Assembly (NCBI GenBank): GCA_017455525.1 | Contig: JAFTAP010000083.1 | Location: forward strand, 1 to 64,000 | Direction of reading: 5' to 3' | Origin: Lachnospiraceae bacterium | GTDB taxonomy: Bacteria > Bacillota > Clostridia > Lachnospirales > Lachnospiraceae | DNA length: 64,000 nt | Part shown: positions 35,393-43,537 of the stretch, in pieces | How positions within the stretch are numbered: the first letter of the stretch is position 1 | Layout of the letters: each line of letters begins with the position of its first letter | Notes under the pieces: generated by a model | Told to the model about the DNA's origin: nothing | Seen by the model: the letters and a program-made list of their open reading frames with translations, nothing else | Database searches by the model: none | Translations under genes and position numbers: made by a program

Positions 35393-36505
35393 ATGCGCAA
35401 TTATAAACTAATGGAGATCGCCTCGCAATATGATGAATATTTGCGGGAGTTTTACAAGAAGCACGAAGATTTTGAGGATTTATCCTATAATGAATTATAT
35501 GATTTACTAATTGAAGATTGTTATGCAGAGTCGGATTTTATTCATAGATATCTTAGACTTTCTGGCAACGAAACTAGGCTTGTCTATTACAATAATCGTA
35601 ATCTTCAGAGGAAATCAAAGCATTATCATGACGGCATGACATGGTTTGAACTTCTTATTAAACAGATAAAAGATTACAATCCGGATATAATAATGATTTC
35701 TAATTTAACTGTTTTTACAGAAAGCCAAGTTGAAGAAATTAGAGGGTGCCTGCCTTATACTGGCAAGTTGATAGGAAATTATTTTTCATTGCTTACGGAT
35801 AGCTTCAAAAGGAACGCAAGGCTTCTAGATCTTATAGGCACGGGGAGCAGAGACTATGTGGAAACGATAAAGCAAGGTGGCGCAAATGCGTATCTGCTTC
35901 GACATGCATTTGAGCCATCAATACTCGGCAGGTTGGGGACTCCGGTAGAAAGGAAGGGTATATGCTTCATTGGAAGTATCGTGTTAGGAGGCGGTCATGA
36001 TAATAGAGTTAAGATGTTAGATTTGCTTAATAATAGCGACTTTTTGTTTTCTAGCTATGGGATGGTATATGAGCCTGAGAATATGGAAGCAACATACAGT
36101 GCTGAATATTGCGAGGCAGTAATAAGGATAAAGAGGATGATGAAGCCTAGCATATTTGGGGTAGATTACTATAGTGAATTGGCTAAATATAATATTGAAA
36201 CGAATATACATCCTTCAGAGATAAAAGGCGGAATAGGAAATATGCGGATGTTTGAGGCTACAGGAGTAGGATGCTGCCTAGTCACTGATTACAGAGAAGG
36301 GATAGAGGAGCTTTTCACGGATGGAGAAGAGATTGTTGTATATCATTCGATGGACGAATTGGTGGATAAGCTAAAATGGCTGACCAATGATTATGACGCA
36401 GTGAGACGGATTGCATTATCTGGGCAGAGAAGGACACTGAACGAATATACATATAAGGAGAAAGCAGATATATTAGACGGAGAAATACAGAGACTTATTG
36501 GATAA
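35393..36505 (+). CDS. GT-B glycosyltransferase, CgeB/Glyco_trans_1_2-like
   Basis: A protein of 370 aa. The middle and C-terminal parts show the glycosyl-transferase-1-2 pattern: KGICFIGSIVLGGGHDNRVKMLDLL near residue 190, YYSELAKYNIETNIHP near 262, and MRMFEATGVGCCLVTDYREGIEELF near 285, where the E-A-T-G segment is the nucleotide-sugar phosphate site. No membrane span is visible. Donor and acceptor are unknown. It follows a 74-base gap, so its RNA may come from the same operon or a local start. Confidence 0.65.
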   Translation: MRNYKLMEIASQYDEYLREFYKKHEDFEDLSYNELYDLLIEDCYAESDFIHRYLRLSGNETRLVYYNNRNLQRKSKHYHDGMTWFELLIKQIKDYNPDIIMISNLTVFTESQVEEIRGCLPYTGKLIGNYFSLLTDSFKRNARLLDLIGTGSRDYVETIKQGGANAYLLRHAFEPSILGRLGTPVERKGICFIGSIVLGGGHDNRVKMLDLLNNSDFLFSSYGMVYEPENMEATYSAEYCEAVIRIKRMMKPSIFGVDYYSELAKYNIETNIHPSEIKGGIGNMRMFEATGVGCCLVTDYREGIEELFTDGEEIVVYHSMDELVDKLKWLTNDYDAVRRIALSGQRRTLNEYTYKEKADILDGEIQRLIG

Positions 36506-36563
36506 TATGTCCATAATAAAATATGTCAGTAAATACTCTGTGAAATAAACATAGGGGGTAAAA

Positions 36564-37510
36564 ATGAATAATATTATAATTTATGGTGCGGGTAAACAAG
36601 GGCAGGAATGCTTGGAATACATGAAGTGGAGGGGTATTGACGATTGCTGTATTGCCTTTGCGGATAAGAATTTTGAAGCCCTTTTGAGAGAGGGGCGAAA
36701 AGGAATGCTTAGGAAAGATATTGTATCGCCAGAGGAGGCCAAGCGTATGGACGTTCCAATTTTGGTAAGTATAGGGGGGAGCAGAGGGATGCAATAATAC
36801 GGCTATTCCGGGATAAAGGTTTAAGGGCTTATTCATTTGATGACTTTTATAAGGCGATAGGAGAGCCTAGGAACATCCATGTCAGAGAGTATTTGGCATA
36901 TGTTCATGCGAAACGGAACGATGAATATTTTACTAATGCAGAGGAAAAAGCCTCGCTAGAGGTGTTTTGGAATGAAAACTCTTCGTTCAGGAAGATGTTT
37001 CAAAAGCTTGACTTGGATAATGTAGTAGAGCTTGCCTGTGGCTGGGGTCGACATGTGCCTAAATACTATGGGATGGCAGGGCATATTACGTTGGTGGATA
37101 TACTACAAGAAAACATAGATATTTGTAAGAAACGATTTGGGGAGGATGATAAGATAAGTTATTACAAGAATAACGGCTATGATTATGAAAACCTCAAGGA
37201 TGAGACATATACGGCGGTCTTTTCGTATGATGCTATGGTGCATTTTGAGATGTTCGATATATATAAATATCTCTGTGACACGTATCGGATATTGAAGCCG
37301 GGTGAAATGGCTTTGTTTCACCATTCTAACTATAACGAGAAGCCGGAGATGGATTTTATAGGGACGGATCATGCCAGGAATTATATGTCAAAGGATTTAT
37401 TTCATTATCTAGTATGCAGGGCCGGATTAAAGGTTTTGGACTAGTAGATCATAGATTGGTATGAGAATAAGAATCTTGATTGCATTTCGCTTGTAGAAAA
37501 GGAAATATAG
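36564..37510 (+). pseudogene. Rossmann-like domain + SAM methyltransferase, broken by a G6 frameshift and two TAG codons
   Basis: ATG 36564 (AGGGGG ribosome site) starts NNIIIYGAGKQGQECLEYM, the sugar-locus Rossmann-like module. The frame breaks at the G6 run 36774-36779. The +1 frame continues directly as QRDAIIRLFRDKGLRAYSF, then a methyltransferase core with VVELACGWGRHVPKYYG (SAM motif I) and AVFSYDAMVHFE. That frame meets TAG TAG at 37442-37447 yet still reads as family-like protein (IIDWYENKNLDCISLVEK) to a TAG at 37508. TTG 36893 has no ribosome site and is not a real start. The frameshift could be slippage or a base-call error, but the two stops point to loss of the C-terminus. Confidence 0.7.
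36774..36779 (+). repeat. G6 tract at the frameshift of the methyltransferase fusion
   Basis: Six G where the frame changes. G7 restores a continuous reading ILVSIGGEQRDAI. Confidence 0.8.
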
Positions 37511-37545
37511 AGATATAAATGAACGTACGGTGAGGGAGTTTAAGG

Positions 37546-38784
37546 ATGAGAGCATTATGGCTCTGCAATTTGGTTATACCTGATTTTGCGGAAGAATATG
37601 AGATAAAGAAAAATGTATTTGGCGGATGGATTTCAGGAATGTTGCATGAGATAGACAGAAATGGGGAGGCAGAGATAGCATTCGTTTTTCCTATTCGGGA
37701 TTTGAAGCGTCTGAAGGATGGATGCCGTAAGGGTTATAAATATTATTCATTCCATAACCGTTCGGAGCAAGAGGTTATGAAGCATCACATTCAGAGGTTT
37801 AAGGATATTATATGTGATTATAAGCCTGATGTCATACAGATTTGGGGGTCGGAATATCCTTGGTGCTATGAGATGGTTGAAGCAAGCAGAGAGCTAGGTT
37901 TGATTGGTAAAGTAGTTATCTATATCCAAGGATTAGTATCTGTCTATTTGAAGCATTATCTGTCAGGCATACCGAATGAATATATGACAGTAGCGGATAT
38001 TTATGGTAATACGATTGAAAAGGATGTTCAACGGTTATCTTTACAAGCAGAGAATGAGGTGAAGGCTTTTAGAAATTCAAAGTATGTTATGGGGAGGACA
38101 GAATGGGATAGAGGATGTTCTTTCGCCATAAATTCGCAACTAATCTATCATCATTGCGCAGAAGTTCTTAGGGATGAGTTTTATAACAATATTGGTTCAT
38201 GGAATATTGACTTATGCGAGCCACATTCGATTTTTGTAAGCCAAGCTAGTTATCCGATTAAGGGGTTCCACTATCTGTTGAAAGCATTACCCATAGTTTT
38301 GGAACGATACCCGGACACAAAGGTATATGTTGGCGGAGCAGATATAATACATGGGAGCGATGCCACAGCATATGGCATCTATTTAAGAAACTTGATGGAA
38401 GAAAATGGCGTGGGAAATGCTGTTTTTTTCATGGGACAGCTTAACGTCTTACAGATGATAGAGCGATACATTAAAGCGAATGTATACGTTTCAGCATCAA
38501 GTATAGAGAATTCGTCGAATTCGATATGCGAGGCAATGCTTATCGGAGTGCCGACCGTTGCGTCTTTTGTTGGGGGTGTGCCGGGGATTATAGAGCATCA
38601 TATAAATGGATTACTTTATCCAGAAACAGAGACGGATATGCTTGCTTATTACATAATTGAGTGCTTTGAGCATAAGGATTTATGCAGTGAGCTATCAAGG
38701 CAATCCGTGAGTTTTGCAAGAGAATTTAATTCCAAAGACAGGGCGGTTTCGGAATTGGTAGCGGCCTATCGGTCAATAGTATGA
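37546..38784 (+). CDS. GT4-family glycosyltransferase
   Basis: A protein of 412 aa in the GT-B fold. The N-terminal acceptor half begins ALWLCNLVIPDFAEEY and has GGWISGML. The C-terminal half contains SIFVSQASYPIKGFHYLLKAL near residue 230, FFMGQLNVLQMIERY near 305, and SSIENSSNSICEAMLIGVP near 325, the E-x7-E catalytic/nucleotide segment of retaining GT4 enzymes, followed by GGVPGIIEH. The substrate is unknown. The ribosome site is GGTGAGGGAG upstream of ATG 37546. The stop overlaps the following GT2 gene by 4 bases. Confidence 0.8.
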   Translation: MRALWLCNLVIPDFAEEYEIKKNVFGGWISGMLHEIDRNGEAEIAFVFPIRDLKRLKDGCRKGYKYYSFHNRSEQEVMKHHIQRFKDIICDYKPDVIQIWGSEYPWCYEMVEASRELGLIGKVVIYIQGLVSVYLKHYLSGIPNEYMTVADIYGNTIEKDVQRLSLQAENEVKAFRNSKYVMGRTEWDRGCSFAINSQLIYHHCAEVLRDEFYNNIGSWNIDLCEPHSIFVSQASYPIKGFHYLLKALPIVLERYPDTKVYVGGADIIHGSDATAYGIYLRNLMEENGVGNAVFFMGQLNVLQMIERYIKANVYVSASSIENSSNSICEAMLIGVPTVASFVGGVPGIIEHHINGLLYPETETDMLAYYIIECFEHKDLCSELSRQSVSFAREFNSKDRAVSELVAAYRSIV

Positions 38785-39983
38785 ATAATTCTGAGTCTAG
38801 TATACAGGATGCTCTGATTTCAATAGTTATCCCGGTATATAACAATGAGAGGTATCTCTCTACAGCTATTGAAAGTGTTCTTAAGCAACCTGTCAAGAAA
38901 AGTGATGATATTGAAGTAGTGGTGGTGGATGATGGTTCTACTGATAACACACCTATGGTAGCGGATAGCTATGCGAGCAATTATGCGCATGTTCGCGTAG
39001 TTCATCAGGTCAATCAATGGATATATGCTAGTATGAACCGAGGGATAGATGAAGCCAAGGGAGAGTATATTTATATTTTGAACTCGGATGATGCGTTAGT
39101 TGATGGTGTTTTGAGCAAAATGATAGATAAGATTGAAGAGTACAATCATCCCGATGTCATATGGACTAGGATAGCGCAGTGCGAAGTGGATGACGAGCAA
39201 AACATTATTTCGATTGAAGAGAACAACGTATCTGTGAACCAAGAGAAATACTTTGATGGTTCCGAGAAAATACATAACATGTGGTTTTTCATTCAAAAGT
39301 CAGGATTAGCACACAACCAGGCAAATTTATATAAGAGAGAGCTAATGGTTAAACATCCGTTCCGTAATGATATTTATGGAGCAGATGTGCTGTTCAACTT
39401 GAGTATAGCAGATGAGATTAAGAGTATGCTCTTTTTTCCAGATATTGCATATCGTTTTTATTCTTACAACAATGACGCAATGAATGCATCTGTTGGTAAG
39501 TATTATGATTATGAGCATGAGATGTTTAATGAGATTATGCGGGTATCCAGTGAAATATACAAGAGGTGGCATGTTAATAATAAGGAGTGGTTTGACTTTT
39601 TGGTATCTGAAAGATTGAAAGAATTAACACGAGAAATACGGGCATTGAAATATGTAAACTGCTCACTGAGCTTGCATGACAAGGTAAAGAAGATATTTAC
39701 TGAGTACGCTGATCCGTGGATTAGGAAATCTGCAAGAAAAGTTGGAAGAGAGCGTGAATATGAGAGCAGAGTCTTAAATGGGACGAGAGAATTGCTTAGA
39801 GATACCGAAGAGGTGCTTGATACAGATATGTCTTTTGTGAAGTTACTGGTAGAAAGCTTACCCGATAATTACTCTGATGATGTGGAAAAGTTGAATGTAG
39901 ATATGGAGCTTATTGATATGGCTGTACAACACAATTTAAATAAGGACAAAATAGGGATTGTATATTATCATAGCAAATGGTAA
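38781..39983 (+). CDS. GT2-family glycosyltransferase
   Basis: A protein of 400 aa. The GT-A nucleotide-sugar domain shows SIVIPVYNNERYL, EVVVVDDGSTDNTP and EYIYILNSDDALVDG (here N-S-D-D in the D-x-D position). QKSGLAHNQANLYKRELM and GADVLFNLS follow in the acceptor region. The C-terminal ~130 residues are helical and unassigned. The family inverts the anomeric centre and uses a metal-bound nucleotide sugar. It overlaps the GT4 gene by 4 bases, so the two probably act in succession. Confidence 0.8.
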   Translation: MNNSESSIQDALISIVIPVYNNERYLSTAIESVLKQPVKKSDDIEVVVVDDGSTDNTPMVADSYASNYAHVRVVHQVNQWIYASMNRGIDEAKGEYIYILNSDDALVDGVLSKMIDKIEEYNHPDVIWTRIAQCEVDDEQNIISIEENNVSVNQEKYFDGSEKIHNMWFFIQKSGLAHNQANLYKRELMVKHPFRNDIYGADVLFNLSIADEIKSMLFFPDIAYRFYSYNNDAMNASVGKYYDYEHEMFNEIMRVSSEIYKRWHVNNKEWFDFLVSERLKELTREIRALKYVNCSLSLHDKVKKIFTEYADPWIRKSARKVGREREYESRVLNGTRELLRDTEEVLDTDMSFVKLLVESLPDNYSDDVEKLNVDMELIDMAVQHNLNKDKIGIVYYHSKW

Positions 39984-40064
39984 ATATGAAGCGAAATATC
40001 ATTAAAGAAGGTCTATCTTTGGAAACTATTATAATATAATCAATAATGTATCATATAATTATTC

Positions 40065-41312
40065 ATGACGAAAAATAAAAAGCATCGATACATGCAAGAC
40101 GTATATAAACCAAGGATTATATTATGGGGAAGGGGTTTTTTTTCTCAGGATGTTTATGATTCCCTAAATACGAATCTATGTGAGTTCATCGGATGGATAG
40201 ACAGAAAAGTCGGGGAGAGCAGGATTGGCGTTGAGGACTATTTTTTGCCAGAAAAGCTGGATGATGCTAGTTATGATTTTATTATTGTGACCGTTAAGAA
40301 GTCTTACGGCATAAAAGAAGAAATAGAACGTATTGATAGCATAGACAGGGGACGTGTAATTTATTTCTGGGAAGCAGATTTAAGAAAATATTATTTTCTA
40401 ATTCCACAAGTGCCTTTATACAAGGAAGAAATACGGCTTCTGAGTTTCAAGGCAGAGAATGCACCGTATGAAGCAGGCGAGATTATTATTCCGAAGGTTA
40501 AAGGACTCGTAGAGACAATGGAAAACCTTTTAGAAAATGGCAATTCTCTCTGCAGATTCGGAGATGCCGAAATGCGGTCAGCATTAAAGAAAGAATCACA
40601 GAAGGAGTGCCTTTTTCAGGCAGCGGATACGAGACTTCAGGATAAGCTGTATGAAGTATTGACAAGTAGCGATGATGGGATAGAGATAGGGCTTGCAGAT
40701 ATTTATGGGAATCTTGACAAATATATAGATTCGGAGATTATATTCAATCGTACTCTTTTGTGCATAGACGATGTCCGCAAGGATACAATGAAGGTATTGA
40801 ATTTAGAAAGAAGCTTTGCAAACGCTTTCGTGACTCGACCATATTGGAGATATAGAGATAAGAGCCACTGTAAGACTATATTTGATCTATGGAAAAAGAT
40901 ATGGTCTGGAAGGGATGTTCTTTTGGTAGAAGGAGAGTATGTGCGGTTTGGTATGGGTAATGATCTAATAGGAGGAGCTAAGACAGTCAGGCGAATCATA
41001 TGCCCATCCAAGGATGCATTCGCCTATTATGATGAGATACTGAAGGAAGCATTGGATCAGGCAGAAAGTGGAGATTTAATACTTGCAGCTCTTGGTCCCA
41101 CAGCCACTGTGTTGGCATATGATCTAGCAAAAGCCGGATATCAGGCGATAGATATTGGTCAGCTTGATATGGAATATGAATGGTACCTACGGGGAGCAGA
41201 AGATAGGGTCAGTATACAAGGAAAAGGCGTACCGGAATTGATTAATTATGAGGTTCCGTATGATGCGGGAACTGAGGAATATATAAAACAGATTATATCG
41301 ATAATACGTTAA
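40065..41312 (+). CDS. GT-D (DUF1792) glycosyltransferase with N-terminal Rossmann-like module
   Basis: A protein of 415 aa. Residues about 10-110 form a Rossmann-like module (PRIILWGRGFFSQDVYDSL, FIGWIDRK). From about residue 140 the DUF1792/GT-D domain follows: NSLCRFGDAEMRSAL with the D-x-E metal-binding motif, CIDDVRKD, and ALGPTATVLAYDLAKAGYQAIDIGQLDMEYEW. GT-D enzymes were first characterised on streptococcal serine-rich adhesin glycans and transfer glucose-type sugars. The upstream 81 bases are very AT-rich (several TATAAT-like stretches around 40028-40060) and there is no good ribosome site, so the start is tentative. Confidence 0.75.
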   Translation: MTKNKKHRYMQDVYKPRIILWGRGFFSQDVYDSLNTNLCEFIGWIDRKVGESRIGVEDYFLPEKLDDASYDFIIVTVKKSYGIKEEIERIDSIDRGRVIYFWEADLRKYYFLIPQVPLYKEEIRLLSFKAENAPYEAGEIIIPKVKGLVETMENLLENGNSLCRFGDAEMRSALKKESQKECLFQAADTRLQDKLYEVLTSSDDGIEIGLADIYGNLDKYIDSEIIFNRTLLCIDDVRKDTMKVLNLERSFANAFVTRPYWRYRDKSHCKTIFDLWKKIWSGRDVLLVEGEYVRFGMGNDLIGGAKTVRRIICPSKDAFAYYDEILKEALDQAESGDLILAALGPTATVLAYDLAKAGYQAIDIGQLDMEYEWYLRGAEDRVSIQGKGVPELINYEVPYDAGTEEYIKQIISIIR

Positions 41313-41329
41313 AGAGGATACATGAGGCT

Positions 41330-42397
41330 ATGAGGATAGAACCTATACGACAGATGTCACATATATACGAACGGTTTGAGGACGAGGAGTCAAGGTTTAT
41401 TTACCGTAAGAGGCTGGAATGGCTTATAACGCATGACCATTCGTATTTTGGCGAGATTGTGGAGAAATACGGGAAAGGAGAAAGATGTTTTCCATACCGA
41501 TCTGTCGAGGAGATACAAGAGATTTCTAGTGGCAGACCTCTTATATTGTATGGTGCAGGCGGTGATGCGGAATTCTATGAGGAGTTTTGGAGAAAGCTGC
41601 CTGCTGACCGGGTTTTGGGTTTCTGCGACAAGGACGAGGAGAAGCAAAGCAAAGGCTATGTGGGTCTTCCGGTTATGTCCCTGCGAGAGCTCAAAGGATA
41701 TCCGGATGCCGCTGTTATAGTTATGGCCAGCAGCAGGGAAGAGGAAATAACCGAAGAACTGCATGATATAGGTATTCCGGGTGACCGGATAATAGGGCAC
41801 GTCTTCCCGAGGCTGACCGGGCTGCAGGGTATGTATTTTGACACGGATATCATTCATTTCGAGGATGAAGAAGTGTTTGTTGACGGGGGGAGTTATGATC
41901 TATCGACCACTTTAAGCCTTAGTAAGATTGCGAACCTTAAGAAATCATATGCATTTGAAGCGGATCCTGATAATGTGCCCAAATGCAATGAAATGAAGGA
42001 AAGATATGGATTGAAGCAGGCGGAGATATTTCCCTATGGGCTATGGAGTAGTGCAGATATGCTGACCTTCGGCTCTACGGGAGATACGAATGCAGGCTTT
42101 TATCAGGAAGGCAAGGGGGTATCCATAGAGGTCAGGGCTTTAGATGATATGATTAATCCTGATGAGTGCGTCACTTTCATAAAGATGGACATAGAGGGGA
42201 GCGAGCTTGAGGCACTTAAAGGAAGCAGGAGAATAATACAGATGTGGAGACCGAAGCTTGCAATATGCATTTACCATAAGCCGGAAAATATGTATGAGCT
42301 TCCTATGTATATAAAGGAGCTCGTACCGGAGTACCGCCTGTACTTGCGTCACTATTCAAACAGGGCGCATGAGACTGTGCTGTATGCGGTGCTATGA
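41330..42397 (+). CDS. FkbM-family methyltransferase with Rossmann-like module
   Basis: A protein of 355 aa. Residues about 65-155 hold the sugar-locus Rossmann-like module (RPLILYGAGGDAEFYEEF, VLGFCDKDEEKQ). The FkbM methyltransferase domain follows: EEVFVDGGSYDLSTTLSL (SAM motif I), YAFEADPDN, FIKMDIEGSELEAL and KLAICIYHKPE. FkbM enzymes O-methylate hydroxyls of sugars or polyketides. A G6 run in this gene (41885-41890) is in frame. It ends the tightly packed part of the glycan operon; a promoter lies downstream at 42483. Confidence 0.8.
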   Translation: MRIEPIRQMSHIYERFEDEESRFIYRKRLEWLITHDHSYFGEIVEKYGKGERCFPYRSVEEIQEISSGRPLILYGAGGDAEFYEEFWRKLPADRVLGFCDKDEEKQSKGYVGLPVMSLRELKGYPDAAVIVMASSREEEITEELHDIGIPGDRIIGHVFPRLTGLQGMYFDTDIIHFEDEEVFVDGGSYDLSTTLSLSKIANLKKSYAFEADPDNVPKCNEMKERYGLKQAEIFPYGLWSSADMLTFGSTGDTNAGFYQEGKGVSIEVRALDDMINPDECVTFIKMDIEGSELEALKGSRRIIQMWRPKLAICIYHKPENMYELPMYIKELVPEYRLYLRHYSNRAHETVLYAVL

Positions 42398-42443
42398 AGT
42401 GACTTTGCTATGATAAATAGCCGCAAGGTACTATTTAAAGGAT

Positions 42444-42475
42444 GCGTTTACACTGAAGGAGGCGTTTACACTGAA
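42444..42475 (+). repeat. Tandem direct repeat GCGTTTACACTGAA just upstream of a promoter
   Basis: Two identical 14-base copies at 42444-42457 and 42462-42475, period 18, ending 7 bases before the -35 of the next promoter. Same-face spacing (about 1.7 turns) is possible for a regulator pair. It may be an operator or a recent small duplication. Confidence 0.6.
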
Positions 42476-42482
42476 TTCTGTT

Positions 42483-42512
42483 TTGACATATCATGACAGA
42501 GGATGATATTAT
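42483..42512 (+). promoter_or_regulatory. Sigma-A-type promoter
   Basis: TTGACA (42483-42488), 18-base spacer, TATTAT (42507-42512). It is a near-consensus promoter, placed about 40 bases before the small gene at 42555, and probably drives that gene and the ImmA/IrrE gene. Confidence 0.7.
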
Positions 42513-42554
42513 TTTAAAATCTCTGGACGTTTTACTTATTGAGGGACATGGCAT

Positions 42555-42779
42555 ATGGAAAGGAAACAGATCAAGACATTGCTAGAGCTTGCTACGACAT
42601 TCGAGAAGGCCGACAGCATAATGAAAAAGTACACACCATATAAGACGGATGAAGAGAGGACAGCTTTCCTTGAAGGTATGTTTGACTGCCGGATTGTAGG
42701 CAGGACTGGTGAGGATCCTCATACAGATTATGTCGTGGTGCTGACATCCATAGTTGAGAAGAAGTGGAGAGGACTGTAA
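42555..42779 (+). CDS. Small protein upstream of an ImmA/IrrE protease
   Basis: A 74-aa soluble protein of unknown family, mostly helical for the first 45 residues (LLELATTFEKADSIMKKYTPYK), ending in KKWRGL. It starts at ATG 42555 after a near-consensus promoter and stops 3 bases before the protease gene, so the two form a bicistron. By position it could be the partner, substrate or regulator of the protease, but no DNA-binding helix-turn-helix is evident. Confidence 0.55.
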   Translation: MERKQIKTLLELATTFEKADSIMKKYTPYKTDEERTAFLEGMFDCRIVGRTGEDPHTDYVVVLTSIVEKKWRGL

Positions 42780-42782
42780 TAT

Positions 42783-43391
42783 ATGGATGGTGTCAGGAAG
42801 GCGGAAATAAGGGAAAAGGCAGGGCAGATAGAAAAAGAGTCTGAGAGATACCAGATGATTCATGCCACGTATGCTTGCCAATCTCTCATAAGGGATTCTG
42901 TAAGCGAGTATTTCACTAAGGAATACGATGGGCTGCTGAATCAGGTTGAGGAGCGTATGTCCAAGGGATTGGATTATGATACACAGCGTAAAAAAATGGA
43001 GGAGCTGGATCAGCTAAGGAGGAAACAGGGCTTTCATGTCGATGTCGCCTATGTGGACATGAATAACGAGGACTCCGCTCGTGTAGTTAAGATAGAGAAT
43101 GCTTTTGTGATATATCTTCCGAAATCCTTAGGAGATAGCATTATCAAGGAAGACGGAGACTTTGATTATGATACAATAAGGAGAGTCCGCAAGCTCATGT
43201 CTCATGAGATAGGACATCTCATTCTTCACACGGAGGACCTGCTCCGTATAGATGGCACGCAGGGGAGCAAGGAGCTGCTCGATGAGGATAAGGAAGCAGA
43301 GGCAGAGTACTTCGGGCAGGAGCTTATTAACCTGCGCAAAGAGCGTAACAGGAAAATCACGGAAGATGGCGGCGCATACAGGCTTTTTTAG
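42783..43391 (+). CDS. ImmA/IrrE-family (DUF955) metallopeptidase
   Basis: A protein of 202 aa. The zinc-peptidase motif HEIGH lies at residues 141-145 in LMSHEIGHLILHTEDLL, and a downstream acidic stretch DEDKEAEAEYFGQEL supplies the third ligand (AEAEYFG Glu), as in ImmA/IrrE. These proteases cleave repressors or regulators, often in mobile or stress modules, and are usually paired with an XRE-type repressor. Here the adjacent small gene is not clearly one. The pair sits between two blocks of glycan genes and has its own promoter. Confidence 0.75.
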   Translation: MDGVRKAEIREKAGQIEKESERYQMIHATYACQSLIRDSVSEYFTKEYDGLLNQVEERMSKGLDYDTQRKKMEELDQLRRKQGFHVDVAYVDMNNEDSARVVKIENAFVIYLPKSLGDSIIKEDGDFDYDTIRRVRKLMSHEIGHLILHTEDLLRIDGTQGSKELLDEDKEAEAEYFGQELINLRKERNRKITEDGGAYRLF

Positions 43392-43465
43392 AGGTCTGTA
43401 ATCTTAATAGAGTTGCCCGGACGATAAAATTATTCCAATTACAATAATATTCATATAGCAGATGT

Positions 43466-43505
43466 ACCTGTGAGGCGGATTATTCTTCTTTACAGGTTTT
43501 ATTTG
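43466..43505 (+). terminator. Possible terminator after the ImmA/IrrE gene
   Basis: ACCTGT (43466-43471) pairs with ACAGGT (43492-43497) across a 20-base loop, followed by a T-rich run. The loop is large, so efficiency is doubtful. Confidence 0.45.
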
Positions 43506-43537
43506 ATTGCATTTGTCTAATGCGAGGAGTCTGATAA

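Noticed and set aside
36893..37444. Separate methyltransferase gene starting at TTG 36893
   Set aside because: No ribosome site, and the same frame is open and protein-like upstream to the G6 run, matching the module encoded from 36564.
9892..37510. Reassignment of TAG to an amino acid, because several frames continue past TAG
   Set aside because: Many intact genes end in TAG at the right place (for example loaP at 3734 and the E2-like fusion at 33539), so TAG is a normal stop here.
42444..42475. CRISPR or larger repeat array
   Set aside because: Only two copies with 4-base spacing; no cas genes in the window.
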